NCBI RefSeq assembly: GCF_000380005.1
Contig: NZ_KB904188.1
Coordinates: forward strand, 62,001 to 126,000
DNA length: 64,000 nucleotides
Direction of reading: 5' to 3'
Origin: Streptococcus didelphis DSM 15616
GTDB taxonomy: Bacteria; Bacillota; Bacilli; Lactobacillales; Streptococcaceae
A program made the position numbers and the translations under genes. Under the pieces are notes generated by a model. That model was not told where the DNA came from, ran no database searches, and worked only from the letters and a program-made list of their open reading frames with translations. Each line of letters starts with the position of its first letter. The stretch's first letter is position 1. Positions 47,748-57,326 of the stretch are shown here, in pieces.

Positions 47748-49520
47748 ATGTATTATACAAGTGGAAACTATGAAGCTTTTGCAAGACCAAGAAAACCTGA
47801 GGGTGTAGATGACAAGTCTGCCTATATTATCGGGTCTGGTTTAGCCGGCTTAGCAGCAGCAGTCTTTCTCATTAGAGATGGTCAAATGCCTGGTGAAAAG
47901 ATACACATCATTGAAGAATTACCTCTATCTGGGGGATCTTTAGATGGTATAAAAAAACCAGATATTGGTTTTGTAACACGTGGTGGTCGTGAAATGGAAA
48001 ACCACTTTGAATGTATGTGGGATATGTATCGTTCAATTCCTTCCTTAGAAATTCCAGGAGCTTCTTACTTGGATGAATTTTACTGGTTGGATAAGGATGA
48101 TCCCAATTCTTCTAATTGTCGTTTAATCCATGAAAGAGGCAATCGAGTTCATGATGATGGTATGTACACATTAGGCACAAGTGCTAATGAACTTGTTAAA
48201 TTGATTATGAAAACAGAAGAATCTCTAGGGGATAAAACCATAGAAGATGTCTTTTCAGAAAAATTCTTTGAAAGTAATTTCTGGATTTATTGGGCAACCA
48301 TGTTTGCCTTTGAAAAGTGGCACTCTGCTGTTGAAATGCGCCGTTATGCCATGAGGTTTGTACACCACATTGATGGTTTACCAGACTTTACCTCTCTTAA
48401 ATTTAACAAGTACAATCAATATGACTCTATGGTAAAACCAATCATTAGCTATTTAGAGTCTCATAATGTTGATATGCAGTTTGATACCAAGGTTACAAAT
48501 GTTAAGGTTGATATCAAAGAGGGTCAAAAAGTAGCTAAAAAGCTAGTAATGACAGTCTCAGGCCAACCTCAAACCATTGATTTAACGCCAAATGATTTAG
48601 TCTTTGTAACAAATGGTTCAATCACTGAAAGTACAAGCTATGGTAGTCATCATACAGTGGCAAAACCCAATAAGGATTTAGGTGGTTCATGGAATTTATG
48701 GGAAAACTTAGCTGCTCAATCTCCTGATTTTGGGCATCCTAAGACTTTTTATAAGGATCTTCCAGCGAAAAGTTGGTTTGTATCAGCAACTGCTACTATT
48801 AAAGACCCAGCTATTGAGCCTTACATTGAACGTCTCACCCATCGTGAGATTCATGATGGTAAAGTCAATACAGGAGGCATTATTACCATTGTAGACTCCA
48901 ACTGGATGATCAGCTTTGCTATTCACCGTCAACCACACTTTAAAGAACAAAAAGAAAATGAAACAACGGTTTGGATTTATGGCCTTTATTCTAATGTAGA
49001 AGGTAATTATGTTCCTAAGAAGATTGAGGAATGTACTGGTCAAGAAATCACAGAAGAACTCTTGTATCATCTTGGTGTCCCAGAAAATAAAATTAAGGAC
49101 CTAGCAAGTCAAGATAAGATCAATACTGTCCCTGTTTACATGCCATTTATTACAAGTTACTTTATGCCACGTGTAAAAGGTGATAGACCAAAAGTGATAC
49201 CAGATGGCTCTGTTAACTTGGCCTTTATTGGTAACTTTGCAGAATCACCAACCCGCGATACTGTCTTTACCACAGAATATTCTATCCGAACAGCAATGGA
49301 AGCTGTTTATATGTTCTTAAATATTGAACGTGGTATTCCAGAAGTCTTTAATTCAGCCTATGATATTCGAGAACTTCTAAAAGCTCTTTATTACTTGAAT
49401 GACAAACAACCTCTTGAAGATATGGACTTACCAATTCCAAAATTAATTGAAAAAGTTGGTAGAAAAAAATTAAATGGCACCTTTGTGGAAGAACTGCTCG
49501 AAGAAGCGCATTTAATCTAA
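47748..49520 (+). CDS. Oleate hydratase (myosin-cross-reactive antigen)
   Basis: A 590-residue FAD-dependent fatty acid hydratase. It has the FAD motif '[20 protein letters not shown]' (residues about 26-45), '[16 protein letters not shown]', '[18 protein letters not shown]' and '[20 protein letters not shown]'. The family adds water to cis-9 double bonds of unsaturated acids and was first named the 67-kDa myosin-cross-reactive antigen in S. pyogenes. It probably detoxifies host fatty acids. AGGAGG precedes the ATG. Confidence 0.95.
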   Translation: MYYTSGNYEAFARPRKPEGVDDKSAYIIGSGLAGLAAAVFLIRDGQMPGEKIHIIEELPLSGGSLDGIKKPDIGFVTRGGREMENHFECMWDMYRSIPSLEIPGASYLDEFYWLDKDDPNSSNCRLIHERGNRVHDDGMYTLGTSANELVKLIMKTEESLGDKTIEDVFSEKFFESNFWIYWATMFAFEKWHSAVEMRRYAMRFVHHIDGLPDFTSLKFNKYNQYDSMVKPIISYLESHNVDMQFDTKVTNVKVDIKEGQKVAKKLVMTVSGQPQTIDLTPNDLVFVTNGSITESTSYGSHHTVAKPNKDLGGSWNLWENLAAQSPDFGHPKTFYKDLPAKSWFVSATATIKDPAIEPYIERLTHREIHDGKVNTGGIITIVDSNWMISFAIHRQPHFKEQKENETTVWIYGLYSNVEGNYVPKKIEECTGQEITEELLYHLGVPENKIKDLASQDKINTVPVYMPFITSYFMPRVKGDRPKVIPDGSVNLAFIGNFAESPTRDTVFTTEYSIRTAMEAVYMFLNIERGIPEVFNSAYDIRELLKALYYLNDKQPLEDMDLPIPKLIEKVGRKKLNGTFVEELLEEAHLI

Positions 49521-49526
49521 TTTTTG

Positions 49527-49559
49527 AAACCAAGTCATTATAAAATGGCTTGGTTTTTT
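49527..49559 (+). terminator. Rho-independent terminator after the oleate hydratase gene
   Basis: AAACCAAGTCATT with AATGGCTTGGTTT (one mismatch), 5-base loop, T6. A smaller TCCC/GGGA hairpin with T8 follows at 49561-49582. Confidence 0.85.
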
Positions 49560-49631
49560 GTCCCGAATAAGGGATTTTTTTTAGTTTCTTGGCAAATTGC
49601 GATAGGATTAACTTTATGTAAAGGAGATATT

Positions 49632-51218
49632 ATGAAAGCTATTAATAAAAAATATCGTTATTTATTTGCACTAGTGATTCTATCAAGTTCCATATCAGCT
49701 ATTTGCATTGGAATATTTTCAATCCAATTAGGATCAGTTTTTGACTTAATTCGCCAATCAGACCAAGAATATTTTGGAAAGATATATCTTTGTATTTTCA
49801 TTTTACTTAACTGGCTTGTATTTTCTACCATATTTGAATATACAAAAACTAATTATGGGAAAGAAATTATTTTAGCAATAAAAAAACGAGTTATCCAAAG
49901 CTATTTTTCTAAAAAAATTTCGAATAAAAATATGAGGAGGCAAGATGAGTACCTCAATCATTTAGTTCAAAATATAAGTATCTACTGGGAAAATAATATT
50001 ATCCCAAAGTGTGACCTTATTTCAAATAGTGTTTCTGTAGGAGTTAGTTTAGTTATTATTTTTGGGATAAATTGGAAAATGGCTTTAACTTTTATTATTG
50101 TTTCTGTTATTTCAATTTTAGTATCTCAATTACCTGGAAAATTTTTAACCAACAAAACTAACGAGATGACTAGTGAGAGTCAAAACTATCTGCGAGTTAC
50201 GACTACTTTATTAAAATCTTATGAACAAAGTAAACTTCTTCAAATCGAAAATTTCATAAAAGATAAATTTCAAAAAGCTAATCATAATTTTGAAAATACG
50301 CGAAAATTATACTATTTCAGCAAAGAGAGTTCACAAATTTTCTCACAATTTATCAGCTTTTCATCACAAATGTTGTGCATGGTTATTGGGATTTATTTTA
50401 TTAGAATTGGTCAGTTAAGTTTGGGTGATTTGATTGCGAGTATTCAATTATTAAATGGAGTCTTCAGTCCGTTACAATCTTTATTACACCAAAAAAATCA
50501 AATAAATGCCACAAAGGAAATTTACCATAAGTTCAGTGAAATTCTTGATATCGACAGTAATGAAATAGTAAACGAGAAAAGCGTCGTTATAGAGACTCTT
50601 TCTTTTCAGGATATTACGATGAGTTTGAACAGTAAAGTACTTTTTGACAATTTTTCTTATACTTTTTCACAAAATAATCGTTACGCCATTATTGGAGATT
50701 CAGGATGTGGAAAAACGACATTAGGAAAGATGATTTTAGGTTACTTTGAAAAAAGTGATTATCAGGGAAAAATTATGATTAACAACAATTCAGTGGAAAA
50801 AATAAATCCGTCTAATTTATATGGTTCAATTGGATTTGTCGGAAAAAATGATTTAATGATATCAAGCACAGTTGAAGATAATATCATATTAGGGAGATCA
50901 GAATTACTTCAGAATTTGGAGGAAGTCACAAAGAAAATGAGACTGCCTTCAGATTTACTTAAAAAAACCATTCGTCATGATAAAAATGACATTTCTTTGG
51001 GAGAAAAGCAACGAATTGATATCAGTAGAGTTTTAATAAAAAACTATCAAGTTTACATATTTGATGAACCTACTAGTAATCTAGATCCTGAAAATGCAGC
51101 AAATATTATGGATTATATACTTGATATTAGAGATGCAATTGTCATTGTCATAACTCATGACCAAAGGAAGGAATTATTGCAAAAATTTGATTATGTTATT
51201 AATCTTAATAATTCTTGA
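49632..51218 (+). CDS. ABC transporter, fused permease-ATPase (peptide exporter type)
   Basis: A 528-residue half-transporter. Six helices (residues about 10-290, ABC_membrane type) precede an ATPase domain with Walker A GDSGCGKTT, a signature 'ISLGEKQRIDIS' (LSGGQ replaced by SLGEK), Walker B 'VYIFDEPTSNLD' and switch 'VITHDQRK'. There is no N-terminal C39 peptidase, so leader removal must be done elsewhere, perhaps by the M16 protease nearby. The ATG at 49632 follows AAGGAG. Codon use is AT-rich compared with the flanking genes. First gene of the peptide cluster. Confidence 0.85.
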   Translation: MKAINKKYRYLFALVILSSSISAICIGIFSIQLGSVFDLIRQSDQEYFGKIYLCIFILLNWLVFSTIFEYTKTNYGKEIILAIKKRVIQSYFSKKISNKNMRRQDEYLNHLVQNISIYWENNIIPKCDLISNSVSVGVSLVIIFGINWKMALTFIIVSVISILVSQLPGKFLTNKTNEMTSESQNYLRVTTTLLKSYEQSKLLQIENFIKDKFQKANHNFENTRKLYYFSKESSQIFSQFISFSSQMLCMVIGIYFIRIGQLSLGDLIASIQLLNGVFSPLQSLLHQKNQINATKEIYHKFSEILDIDSNEIVNEKSVVIETLSFQDITMSLNSKVLFDNFSYTFSQNNRYAIIGDSGCGKTTLGKMILGYFEKSDYQGKIMINNNSVEKINPSNLYGSIGFVGKNDLMISSTVEDNIILGRSELLQNLEEVTKKMRLPSDLLKKTIRHDKNDISLGEKQRIDISRVLIKNYQVYIFDEPTSNLDPENAANIMDYILDIRDAIVIVITHDQRKELLQKFDYVINLNNS

Positions 51219-51233
51219 AAGGAGGTGATGTAA

Positions 51234-51317
51234 ATGGAAAAAGAATTCGAAGAAATTATTGTTCTTGAAATGGAAGATATCCGTGATGAGCGTGTTATCA
51301 ACTGGAACTTTATTTAA
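51234..51317 (+). CDS. Candidate RiPP/signal precursor peptide, 27 residues
   Basis: A short ORF below usual length cut-offs. It starts 'MEKEFEEIIVLEMEDI' and ends 'RDERVINWNFI'. The first part is acidic and amphipathic like a leader; the end is a compact core with two Asn and one Trp. AAAGGAGGTGAT, a near-perfect complement of the 16S rRNA tail, sits four bases before the ATG, much stronger than for the neighbours. A terminator-like hairpin follows before the enzyme genes. The position directly upstream of an RRE-E1 enzyme is what one expects of a precursor. Product unknown. Confidence 0.75.
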   Translation: MEKEFEEIIVLEMEDIRDERVINWNFI

Positions 51318-51326
51318 TTAAATTTT

Positions 51327-51355
51327 GTGCAAGGTACACGTATCTTGCACTTTTT
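51327..51355 (+). terminator. Attenuator hairpin between precursor and E1 genes
   Basis: GTGCAAG with CTTGCAC (10-base loop) followed by TTTTT. It would let the peptide be made in excess over the enzymes. Confidence 0.7.
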
Positions 51356-51367
51356 ATAGGAGCAAAT

Positions 51368-52482
51368 ATGAATAATAGAAAAAAATATCCTTTGTGGAAT
51401 AATGACCGTATAAAGTATCTTTGGGATAAAAAAACACTAAGAATTGGTTCAGATGATGTTGATGTTACTGAGATACATGGTCTTCCTCAGTTTTGGATTT
51501 ATTTTATATCCTTATGTAATGGTAGAAATGAGATAAATGAAATATATAAAGAATTAAAAGAAAATTGTGCACTAGAAAAGCAGCACTTTTTAAATTTTAT
51601 AAATCAATTTGAAAAGAAAAACTTTATTGATATTTTGGATAAAGCATACAGACAAACTGATTATAATATATTTTTTGAATCTCCATCTACATATTTTTCC
51701 AGTGAGGGTTTAGGAGGAAAGAAAATAATTGAAAAACTTCAAAAGATGAAAGTAATTATTTTAGGCTGTGGAGGAGGAGGGTCACATATTGCGCTTCAAT
51801 TAGCTCAATTTGGAGTAGGAAAAATTCATCTAGTAGATGATGATAAAGTTGAACTAAAAACTATTAATAGACAATCTTTATTTCATCATAAAGATATTGG
51901 GAAATATAAAGTTGAGGTAACAAAGCAATTTATTGAGGAAAGAAATTCTTACTGGAAATCACAGTATCAAAGAATCAAATATTATCTAAAAATGATTTAT
52001 TTCATGAATTAATAAATGTAGATTGGGTATTTTGTTGCATGGACTATCCACCATACAAGGCACAAAGAATAGTTAATAAAGTTTGTTATGAGTACAAAAT
52101 ACCTAGCCTTTACTGTTTTAGTCAACGAAGTGCAGGGAAACTATTATTTGTAAATCCTAAAAAATCTGCATGTCTAGACTGTTTACTAACACAAGAAGAT
52201 ACAGAACATTTTAATAAATTAGTATCCATATTCCTAAAAAATCAAGATCTTCTTATTACTGCAAATACTTTAACAAATATTTGGCTACTTACTTCATGGA
52301 TTTGTAAAAAATGGATAGATATGATAACAAAAAATGTGAACTATTGCGATAGTTTATGGAGATATGATTTTGATACATTTTCGGAAAGAAAGTTTCAAGA
52401 TTTTCGAAAGAATGAAGCTTGCCCCACATGTGGTAATAAAGTAAATAATAGTTTACTATGGGAGATTCTAAAAATTGAATAA
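51368..52482 (+). pseudogene. RRE-E1 (ThiF/MccB/PaaA-like) adenylating enzyme with a frameshift
   Basis: Two frames form one protein of about 371 residues, the usual size of MccB/PaaA-type enzymes. Residues about 1-90 are a winged-helix RiPP recognition element ('PLWNNDRIKYLWDKK', 'GLPQFWIYFISLCNG'). Then comes the ThiF nucleotide fold: 'VIILGCGGGGSHIALQLAQF', 'HLVDDDKVELKTINRQSLF', 'DIGKYKVEV'. After a single missing base near 51950 the other frame continues with 'INVDWVFCCMDYPP' and a CxxC pair ('CLDC', 'CPTCG') for zinc. As read the protein stops at 52012. It could be a sequencing error, a strain mutation, or recoding. Confidence 0.75.
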
Positions 52483-53629
52483 TACAGAAATATTTAATTT
52501 TCAAATAAAAAATAGTCAATTTACATATTTTTCCTTTTTGTTTGTTGGAGGTACATCGATTGAAGGAGATTATTTGGGTTTAAGTCATTTTTTGGAGCAT
52601 CTGATCTTAAATTCAGGTGGAGCTAATTCATTGAATACATATTTTGATAAAATTGGTTCGGAGATAAGAGGTGAGACATCACGAGATTATATCCATATTG
52701 GAGGATATTGTCGGAGAGATGATTTTGAAAATGCTTTGAATTATTGTATCCAAAAAATATTTTCACCAATTTTTACATTTGATGATTTTAAAAAAGAAAA
52801 AGATATTATCTTGCTAGAACTTAATGAGTATAAAAAGTTATTTTTACGTAAAGAAGAAAAAAGTATTTTTCAAAATAGTGATTGGCAGTATGATATTATA
52901 GGCCATAGGAAGGGAATTCAAGAATTTTCCTTAAAAAATGTAATAGATTTTCATAATACAATTATCAGAACTGGTAAATGTTCACTAATTGTCAATGGGA
53001 GAAATTTGACTCATCTATTGCCAATTAGTAGTTTTGAGAATATATGTAATAAGACCGCTATCAATCTACCTTTATTCAATGCAGTAACTATAGATAATAA
53101 TGATAATGAAATCTGTAATATTGGAATTAACTATCATATTTCTAAAAACAATTTATCTGCTAGAGAACTAGGAATGCTTGCTTTGTTTAATGGAATGTTG
53201 ACTGGGATAAAAAATTCAATTTTATTTCAAAAGTTGAGGAAAGAACAAAGATTAATTTATCATATTTCTTCATATCCCACACTGACTCAAAATATATGTT
53301 TATTTAAAATTTATACTAAAACAACAAAGTTTAATAAATCTATTGTAGTAGATATTATAAAAAAAGAAATTAACGCCATTTATCGAAATGGAATATCAAA
53401 TGAAACGATTTTTAAACAAAGTAAAAGAAGAGTAGTTAATGAAATGATTTTAAAATTAGAAAATGATAAGGCAGATATGATTAAGCAACTTGCTAAGAGT
53501 GATTTATTTAGAACGCCTACTTATATGGAAATAATTAATGAATTAGGAAATGTTAGTTTGAATGAGCTGAATCGTTTTTTAAAGTCAGATATTTTATTTA
53601 AAAATCAGTGTTCAATCTTTATCGATTAG
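52475..53629 (+). CDS. M16-family zinc metallopeptidase
   Basis: A 384-residue peptidase of the insulinase type. The inverted zinc motif HxxEH is 'HFLEH' at residues 38-42, and the third ligand Glu lies in 'EKDIILLELNEYK' about 75 residues later. Only one active half is seen; the second half ends with 'LRKEQRLIYHISSYPT', the arginine/tyrosine motif of the inactive domain. Start is TTG at 52475 (GGGAG upstream), overlapping the E1 gene by eight bases. M16 enzymes trim leaders in PQQ and subtilosin pathways, so leader removal is the likely job. Confidence 0.8.
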   Translation: MNNTEIFNFQIKNSQFTYFSFLFVGGTSIEGDYLGLSHFLEHLILNSGGANSLNTYFDKIGSEIRGETSRDYIHIGGYCRRDDFENALNYCIQKIFSPIFTFDDFKKEKDIILLELNEYKKLFLRKEEKSIFQNSDWQYDIIGHRKGIQEFSLKNVIDFHNTIIRTGKCSLIVNGRNLTHLLPISSFENICNKTAINLPLFNAVTIDNNDNEICNIGINYHISKNNLSARELGMLALFNGMLTGIKNSILFQKLRKEQRLIYHISSYPTLTQNICLFKIYTKTTKFNKSIVVDIIKKEINAIYRNGISNETIFKQSKRRVVNEMILKLENDKADMIKQLAKSDLFRTPTYMEIINELGNVSLNELNRFLKSDILFKNQCSIFID

Positions 53630-54470
53630 TAATTTTCATATATTGAACAAAATAATAATCATATAAACGCTTATCAAAAAAATGAAATAGTTCTAGAGAT
53701 TTTTTCATTAATGCTTTCCCCTCATCAGGGTTTTTATAGTATTCTAAATAACCTTTTAAAAAATGAAATACAATTTTTTCATTATAATAGGAGTTTGATG
53801 ATAATAGTGTGTGAGCTTCAACCAAGTAAGTTTTTGCCATTCTAAAATCATTTTTTTCAATGCAGAGTTGAATCACATTTAATAATAATTGTAGAATGAG
53901 AGATTGTTTCTCTGAATTTATGTTGATATTATTTGACTTTGCAATTATTTCATTAATGTATCTATATAGTAATGTTACATCGAGAATATGTTCTGTGTGA
54001 CTTAATATAATAAGTTCGTAATATCCAAATGATTCTACTGAAAATAAATAGTTAGTCAAAAAAAGTTTTTCACATTTGGTAGACTCATCTTTTCCAGTAG
54101 ATTTTAGTAACATATTTTTTATCATGATACAATTTAGTAAATGGTATGTATATGAGGTTTCTTGATAGTAGTGATACTCTGTATTTAGTAATTGATTTAA
54201 ATAAGTGATGTTGTTGGAAAAGAAAACCTCTTCCAATTGCTGAATAAAATTGTTGAAGTTTGGACATTGATTATTATGAGATAGACTCAAAAATTCTTCC
54301 ATTGAAATAGAAATAGATTCTAATAAATAAAATAATTTTTGAAATGAAATATCTGTCTCTCCTCGTTCAAATCTGGATATTTGTGACTTAGAAATGTTTT
54401 CTCCTGACAATGAGGATATACTGATACCTTTTTCTTGTCTCAGTTTGCGAAAAGTAGAGCCTAAATTCAT
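53619..54470 (-). CDS. Rgg/MutR-like transcriptional regulator
   Basis: A 283-residue cytoplasmic regulator. The N-terminal XRE helix-turn-helix is 'FRKLRQEKGISISSLSGENI' plus 'SKSQISRFERGETDIS'; the rest (about 70-283) is helical and TPR-like, as in Rgg proteins (usual length about 285) that bind small peptides. Start at 54470 with GGAGAT upstream; an in-frame extension is less likely. Its end overlaps the M16 gene by 11 bases, tail to tail. No small hydrophobic peptide gene is seen beside it; the 27-residue peptide or its product may be the ligand. Confidence 0.8.
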   Translation of the reverse strand: MNLGSTFRKLRQEKGISISSLSGENISKSQISRFERGETDISFQKLFYLLESISISMEEFLSLSHNNQCPNFNNFIQQLEEVFFSNNITYLNQLLNTEYHYYQETSYTYHLLNCIMIKNMLLKSTGKDESTKCEKLFLTNYLFSVESFGYYELIILSHTEHILDVTLLYRYINEIIAKSNNININSEKQSLILQLLLNVIQLCIEKNDFRMAKTYLVEAHTLLSSNSYYNEKIVFHFLKGYLEYYKNPDEGKALMKKSLELFHFFDKRLYDYYFVQYMKITNR

Positions 54471-54654
54471 GTTATCTCCAATTGCTCCTTTTTCTTGCAT
54501 TTATTGAAAACTATCATATTAAATATTAAGATTGGTGTCAATAGACATCCATATTCAGTTTTAAAAACAGTCGAAAATTGAAATGGAAATTTCCCTTATT
54601 GCTCTTATTTTTTGTTATAATGTGAGTAGAGACATTAAGAAAAGGAAGACTAAT

Positions 54655-55713
54655 TTGCAAGATTATTCTATTGAAATTAACCTAAATCACCCAGATGATG
54701 TACTGGCGCTTTTTGGGAGTAATGAGCGCCATTTGAAACTAATTGAGAATCATTTAGAAGTTATTATTCATGCTCGGACTGAACGTGTTCAAATAATAGG
54801 AGCTGACCAAGAAAAGGTTGAGCTAGCACGTTTAACTATACAGGCTTTATTAGTACTGGTTAACAGAGGCATGCTTATTAATACTTCTGATGTAGTCACA
54901 GCTCTTTCTATGGCTGAAAATGCTACTATTGATAAGTTTGTCGCTCTTTATGAAGAAGAAATTATCAAGGATAATCATGGGAAAGCTATCCGAGTTAAAA
55001 CCCTTGGTCAAAAAGTCTATGTTGATAGCATCAAAAAGCATGATGTTGTTTTTGGAATTGGCCCTGCTGGAACTGGAAAAACCTTTCTTGCAGTTACCTT
55101 AGCTGTTACAGCCTTAAAACGTGGTCAAGTCAAGCGAATTATCTTGACAAGGCCAGCCGTTGAAGCAGGAGAAAGCCTAGGATTCTTACCAGGTGACCTA
55201 AAAGAAAAGGTAGATCCTTATTTACGACCTGTTTACGATGCGCTTTATCAAATTCTTGGTAAAGAACAAACAACAAGGTTAATGGAGAGAGAGATTATTG
55301 AAATTGCTCCTCTTGCTTACATGCGTGGTCGCACCTTGGATGATGCATTTGTCATCTTGGATGAAGCTCAAAATACAACCATTATGCAGATGAAGATGTT
55401 TCTCACCCGTCTAGGATTTAATTCTAAGATGATTGTCAATGGGGATATCAGTCAGATTGACTTACCTAGCAAGGTTACATCTGGTTTGATTGATGCTAGT
55501 CAGAAACTAAAAAGCCTTCATGCTATAGACTTTGTTTATTTTTCAGCTAATGACGTCGTAAGGCATCCAGTAGTTGCTGAAATCATCAAGGCTTATGAAG
55601 GTAATAGCGCCAGCTATTCTAAAGAAGAAAAAACAGACCAAAGTCAGGAGGAATCAGGCTTGACGCACTATGAAACAATAGGTCGCTTACCTGAAGAAGA
55701 GTCGGATAGTTAA
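54655..55713 (+). CDS. phoH: PhoH family ATPase
   Basis: A 352-residue P-loop protein (PhoL/PhoH). It has 'HPDDVLALFGSNERHLKLIENHL', the P-loop 'GIGPAGTGKTFLAV' and 'DDAFVILDEAQNTT' (Walker B), and 'NGDISQIDLP'. Role unsettled, probably in RNA or ribosome metabolism, next to ybeY. The TTG at 54655 is chosen, with AAGGAAG six bases upstream; a longer frame upstream would run through the -10 at 54616-54621. Confidence 0.9.
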   Translation: MQDYSIEINLNHPDDVLALFGSNERHLKLIENHLEVIIHARTERVQIIGADQEKVELARLTIQALLVLVNRGMLINTSDVVTALSMAENATIDKFVALYEEEIIKDNHGKAIRVKTLGQKVYVDSIKKHDVVFGIGPAGTGKTFLAVTLAVTALKRGQVKRIILTRPAVEAGESLGFLPGDLKEKVDPYLRPVYDALYQILGKEQTTRLMEREIIEIAPLAYMRGRTLDDAFVILDEAQNTTIMQMKMFLTRLGFNSKMIVNGDISQIDLPSKVTSGLIDASQKLKSLHAIDFVYFSANDVVRHPVVAEIIKAYEGNSASYSKEEKTDQSQEESGLTHYETIGRLPEEESDS

Positions 55714-55753
55714 GGTTTTTTAGAAAGTATGGCTAGTGAAAGGTAGGGAACTT

Positions 55754-56326
55754 ATGGATGAGATTTTTCAGGCTATCATGGCAGATGAAGAAAATAAGGA
55801 TTATACCCTTCAAAAGATAGAACCCCTCTACTGCGCACCTAAAGAAGCTAAAATTCTTATTGTTGGTCAGGCACCAGGGATAATTGCTCAAGAAAGTAAA
55901 CTCTTTTGGAACGATCGCAGTGGGCTTAGGTTGCGTGAGTGGCTAGGCGTTGATAAAGATACCTTTTATTATTCTGGGAAATTTGCTGTGCTGCCTATGG
56001 ATTTTTACTATCCAGGAAGGGGAAAGTCGGGTGATTTACCACCGAGAAAAGGCTTCGCTGAAAAATGGCACCCAAGGCTCTTGAAAACCCTACCTCATCT
56101 GCAACTGATAGTTCTTGTAGGGCAATATGCGCAAAACTATTATTTAGGTCAAAAAAAGCAGAAGACCCTGACTGAAACAGTAAAACATTATCAAAACTAC
56201 CTACCCAAGTATTTTCCCTTGGTGCACCCATCACCTCGTAACCAGATCTGGATAAAAAAGAATCCCTGGTTTGAAGCAGAAGTTCTACCTAGTCTGCAAA
56301 AAATTGTTGCGCATATTATTGAATAA
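55754..56326 (+). CDS. Uracil-DNA glycosylase family protein
   Basis: A 190-residue member of the UDG superfamily (family 4/5 or related). It has motif A 'ILIVGQAPGIIAQ' and the C-terminal 'LVHPSPRNQIW' motif B. The family removes uracil or other lesions from DNA. No obvious Fe-S cysteine set is seen: only two Cys occur near the start. The ATG at 55754 is preferred over a GTG six codons upstream. Confidence 0.8.
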   Translation: MDEIFQAIMADEENKDYTLQKIEPLYCAPKEAKILIVGQAPGIIAQESKLFWNDRSGLRLREWLGVDKDTFYYSGKFAVLPMDFYYPGRGKSGDLPPRKGFAEKWHPRLLKTLPHLQLIVLVGQYAQNYYLGQKKQKTLTETVKHYQNYLPKYFPLVHPSPRNQIWIKKNPWFEAEVLPSLQKIVAHIIE

Positions 56327-56370
56327 GGAAGAAGCTGGCTAAGCAGGTCTTGGTCTCTTCTTCCCTTTTT
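56327..56370 (+). terminator. Rho-independent terminator before ybeY
   Basis: GGAAGAAG with CTTCTTCC, then CTTTTT. The next promoter -10, TATAAT, is at 56385-56390. Confidence 0.7.
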
Positions 56371-56422
56371 CTTTCTTCTTATGTTATAATGGAATGATAA
56401 AAGTAATTGAAAGAAGAATTTT

Positions 56423-56920
56423 ATGTATATTGAGATGATTGATGAAACAGGTCAAGTTTCACAAGAGATCATGAAGCAAACCGTTGATTTGCTTAATTTT
56501 GCTGCTAAAAAAACTAATAAAGAAGAAAAAGAAATGTCTGTCACATTTGTGACTAACCAAAGAAGCCATGAATTAAATTTAGAATATCGAGATACGGATA
56601 GACCAACAGATGTTATTTCGCTAGAATATAAGCCAGAAAGTCCCATCTTTTTTGATGAGGCTGATCTATCAGAAAATCCAGAATTAGCTGATATGATGAC
56701 GGAATTTGATGCCTATATTGGTGAACTCTTTATTTCAATTGATAAAGCAAAAGAGCAAGCAAGTGAGTATGGACATTCCTTTGAAAGAGAAATGGGCTTT
56801 CTTGCTGTACATGGCTTTTTACATATAAATGGCTATGATCATTACACGCCAGAAGAAGAAAAAGAGATGTTCACACTACAGGAAGAGATTTTGACTGCTT
56901 ATGGCCTTACAAGACAATAA
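56423..56920 (+). CDS. ybeY: rRNA maturation RNase YbeY
   Basis: A 165-residue zinc endoribonuclease for 16S rRNA 3'-end maturation. The metal motif [11 protein letters not shown] fits HGxLHxxGYDH. '[11 protein letters not shown]' is also typical. The end overlaps the dgkA start. Core operon ybeY-dgkA-era. Confidence 0.94.
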   Translation: MYIEMIDETGQVSQEIMKQTVDLLNFAAKKTNKEEKEMSVTFVTNQRSHELNLEYRDTDRPTDVISLEYKPESPIFFDEADLSENPELADMMTEFDAYIGELFISIDKAKEQASEYGHSFEREMGFLAVHGFLHINGYDHYTPEEEKEMFTLQEEILTAYGLTRQ

Positions 56921-57308
56921 TTCCAAGCGTAAATGGAAAAATAGAACAATTACATCAAGTTTAGAATTTGCCCTCACGGGTATTCTGACTGCTATTCAAG
57001 AAGAAAGAAATCTTAGAAGCCACCTCATTTCAGCTCTGCTGGCCTCTATAACAGGCTTGGTTTTTAGGATTTCAGCTGTAGAATGGCTTTTTCTACTGCT
57101 AGCCATTTTTTTGGTGATTACCTTTGAAATTGTCAATTCCGCTATCGAAAATGTTGTTGATTTAGCTAGTGGCTATCACTTTTCAATGCTTGCTAAAAAA
57201 GCCAAGGATATGGCAGCAGGAGCGGTTCTAGTAGTATCTATCTATGCAGTTCTAACAGGCTTAATCATCTTTATCCCCAAGATTTGGAGCATCCTTTTTG
57301 GAAAATAA
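56901..57308 (+). CDS. dgkA: Undecaprenol/diacylglycerol kinase
   Basis: A 135-residue membrane kinase with three helices. It has '[18 protein letters not shown]', the DgkA catalytic motif. In Gram-positives the substrate is undecaprenol, so it recycles the cell wall lipid carrier. It overlaps ybeY by 20 bases. Confidence 0.92.
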   Translation: MALQDNNSKRKWKNRTITSSLEFALTGILTAIQEERNLRSHLISALLASITGLVFRISAVEWLFLLLAIFLVITFEIVNSAIENVVDLASGYHFSMLAKKAKDMAAGAVLVVSIYAVLTGLIIFIPKIWSILFGK

Positions 57309-57326
57309 GAAAGTTTCGGAGAAATT

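Noticed and set aside
51990..52000. Programmed -1 frameshift on the A5 run in the E1 gene
   Set aside because: Slipping there would keep a poor sequence between 51950 and 51990; the other frame already reads like the family from about 51950, so a lost base upstream is more likely.
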